Translations under genes and position numbers: made by a program | NCBI RefSeq assembly: GCF_018224885.1 | Contig: NZ_JAGTXB010000005.1 | Span: 457,735-521,734 of the forward strand | Length of the DNA stretch: 64,000 nucleotides | Reading direction: 5' to 3' | Source: Chitinophaga hostae | Lineage (GTDB): Bacteria; Bacteroidota; Bacteroidia; Chitinophagales; Chitinophagaceae | Notes under the pieces: generated by a model | Seen by the model: only the letters and a program-made list of their open reading frames with translations | Told to the model about the DNA's origin: nothing | The model's database searches: none | Shown here: positions 63,026 to 64,000 of the stretch, in pieces | Layout: every line of letters starts with the position of its first letter | Position numbering within the stretch: position 1 is the stretch's first letter

Positions 63026-63061
63026 TTAACCTAAATTAACATTAAGTCAAGATACGTTAAC
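63026..63061. promoter_or_regulatory. Phased TTAAC repeats between the kinase operon and the GLPGLI gene
   Basis: TTAAC at 63026, 63036 and 63057, spaced 10 and 21 bp. The first is 28 nt upstream of the kinase -7 box (read on the minus strand). The motif and spacing match the boxes at 23774-23808, so the adjacent response regulator is the likely ligand. Confidence 0.5.
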
Positions 63062-63112
63062 CTGCGTTCCGGCAGGAAGAGAATAGCTTTATTTTCTTAA
63101 AATGTATACCCG

Positions 63113-63916
63113 ATGAAAAAAATTATTTGTACGCTTCCGGTGGTGCTGTTACTGCTTTCTGCCCGTGCGCAGCAAAAACAGGGAAAAGTAATATACGAGC
63201 GCACCACGCAAATGGAAATGCATATGCAGGGGTTGGCCGATGACGTTGTACAGTCACTGCCCCGTTCCCATAAGGACAAGCTCGAAGTCCTATTTGGCAA
63301 CGACCAGTCGCTTCGCCGCGGCGTAGAGGAGGATATGCCGGAAGAATTCACAGAGCGCGAAGGCGGTATGCAGGTGCACATGGTAGTTGCCGGCGGCAAC
63401 GATGTAACCTACAGCAACCTGGCAACAGGACAGGTGGTGGAAGAGCGGGAGTTTGGTACAAAAAATTATATCATCATGGACAGTATCCAACACCTGAACT
63501 GGAAGTTAACCGGGGCCACCTCTACCATCCTGAATTATCCCTGCCAGCAGGCAGTGACGCAGCGTATCGGTAAAAGAGCCAACACCACGATGGAAAACGG
63601 TAAACTGGAAACAAAGGAAGTTCCCGATACCGCCAATATTGTTGTTTGGTTTACACCTGCCATCCCCGTACCGGCCGGCCCGGAATACCAGGGACAGCTG
63701 CCGGGACTGATCCTGGGCATCGATATCAACAATGGCCGTATGGTATATACCGCCACAGAGCTGAGCGACAAAACAGACCTCGAAGCGATTAAAGCGCCAT
63801 CAAAAGGTAAGAAGGTGACGATGGCAGAATTTGCAAAAGAGCGGGATAAAATAATGAGCGGGATGCAGCGCAGCAACGGCGCCAGACCGATGGGGACAAT
63901 ACGCATTGCACAGTGA
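63113..63916 (+). CDS. GLPGLI family protein
   Basis: A 267-residue exported protein (signal ending SARAQ). It carries the family motif as GQLPGLILGIDINNG (about 198-212) and the preceding VWFTPAIPVPAGPEYQ. GLPGLI proteins are periplasmic or outer-membrane-associated beta proteins of unknown function, typical of Bacteroidota. A -7-like TAGCTTTA lies at 63084. It is divergent from a histidine kinase operon, which probably controls it. Confidence 0.9.
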   Translation: MKKIICTLPVVLLLLSARAQQKQGKVIYERTTQMEMHMQGLADDVVQSLPRSHKDKLEVLFGNDQSLRRGVEEDMPEEFTEREGGMQVHMVVAGGNDVTYSNLATGQVVEEREFGTKNYIIMDSIQHLNWKLTGATSTILNYPCQQAVTQRIGKRANTTMENGKLETKEVPDTANIVVWFTPAIPVPAGPEYQGQLPGLILGIDINNGRMVYTATELSDKTDLEAIKAPSKGKKVTMAEFAKERDKIMSGMQRSNGARPMGTIRIAQ

Positions 63917-63921
63917 TATTG

Positions 63922-64000
63922 TTTTTTTGCCCAGGTTTTTTTTGCCCAGGATTAAACTGATTTTGATGATTTAGATGATTTTTTTTTGATGATTTTTAGA
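63922..64000 (+). repeat. Low-complexity repeats at the window end
   Basis: TTTTTTGCCCAGG occurs twice in direct orientation, followed by repeated GATGATTT units. The block continues past the window edge. It looks like a dispersed intergenic repeat of this genome. Confidence 0.5.

Overview
The window reads as a chromosomal segment of a Bacteroidota bacterium, most likely Chitinophaga or a close relative in the Chitinophagaceae. The evidence is a PorP/SprF-like gene end followed by an OmpA/PD40 partner, a complete ECF sigma / FecR / SusC / SusD locus, GLPGLI, DUF4974-type FecR and LVIVD proteins, HxlR regulators, promoter boxes of the Bacteroidota type (TTG then TAnnTTTG) and very few Shine-Dalgarno sites. 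No rRNA, tRNA, CRISPR array, insertion sequence or prophage was recognised.

Layout. 1-2011: end of a type IX secretion-type outer-membrane protein and its OmpA-like partner. 2151-8631: a GapN-type aldehyde dehydrogenase, an uncharacterised cytoplasmic protein, a RidA-family protein, a reverse-strand operon (lipoprotein, ECF sigma factor with an apparent 5-bp duplication near its start, membrane anti-sigma-like protein) and a lipocalin-like lipoprotein. 8886-19901: ECF sigma, FecR, SusC with an STN domain, SusD, two TlpA-like thioredoxins and an S41 protease, arranged as one nutrient-uptake and surface-signalling locus. 20029-30547: CbpM/CbpA, a DyP peroxidase, small stress and periplasmic proteins, an EF-hand protein behind four 10-bp-phased TTAAC-like boxes, two methyltransferases, and a doxX/hxlR remnant pair left by what looks like a deletion. 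30620-39034: AsmA-like protein, an RluA-type N-terminal domain without its catalytic half, a DUF1080 protein, an AraC regulator and a DUF885 protein. 39104-40553: a TetR regulator and an SDR enzyme that share a nearly identical operator.

The most unusual part is 40868-58235: a glycosyltransferase, a collagen-like Gly-X-Thr protein, a 1134-residue protein and a 3906-residue protein, packed almost without gaps. The last two have no signal peptide. The giant has a glycosyltransferase-like Gly/His motif near its N-terminus, a long run of repeated beta-rich modules and at least five internal LysM-like segments. Similar hairpins carrying the same GGGTGCACTTCA core sit on both sides of this block. 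I regard it as the best candidate for an undescribed system, probably a glycosylated surface or secreted assembly, but its function cannot be read from sequence alone.

58360-63916: a GH95-like glycoside hydrolase, then a response regulator / histidine kinase operon divergent from a GLPGLI gene. The shared promoter carries TTAAC boxes like those before the EF-hand gene, which suggests one small regulon.
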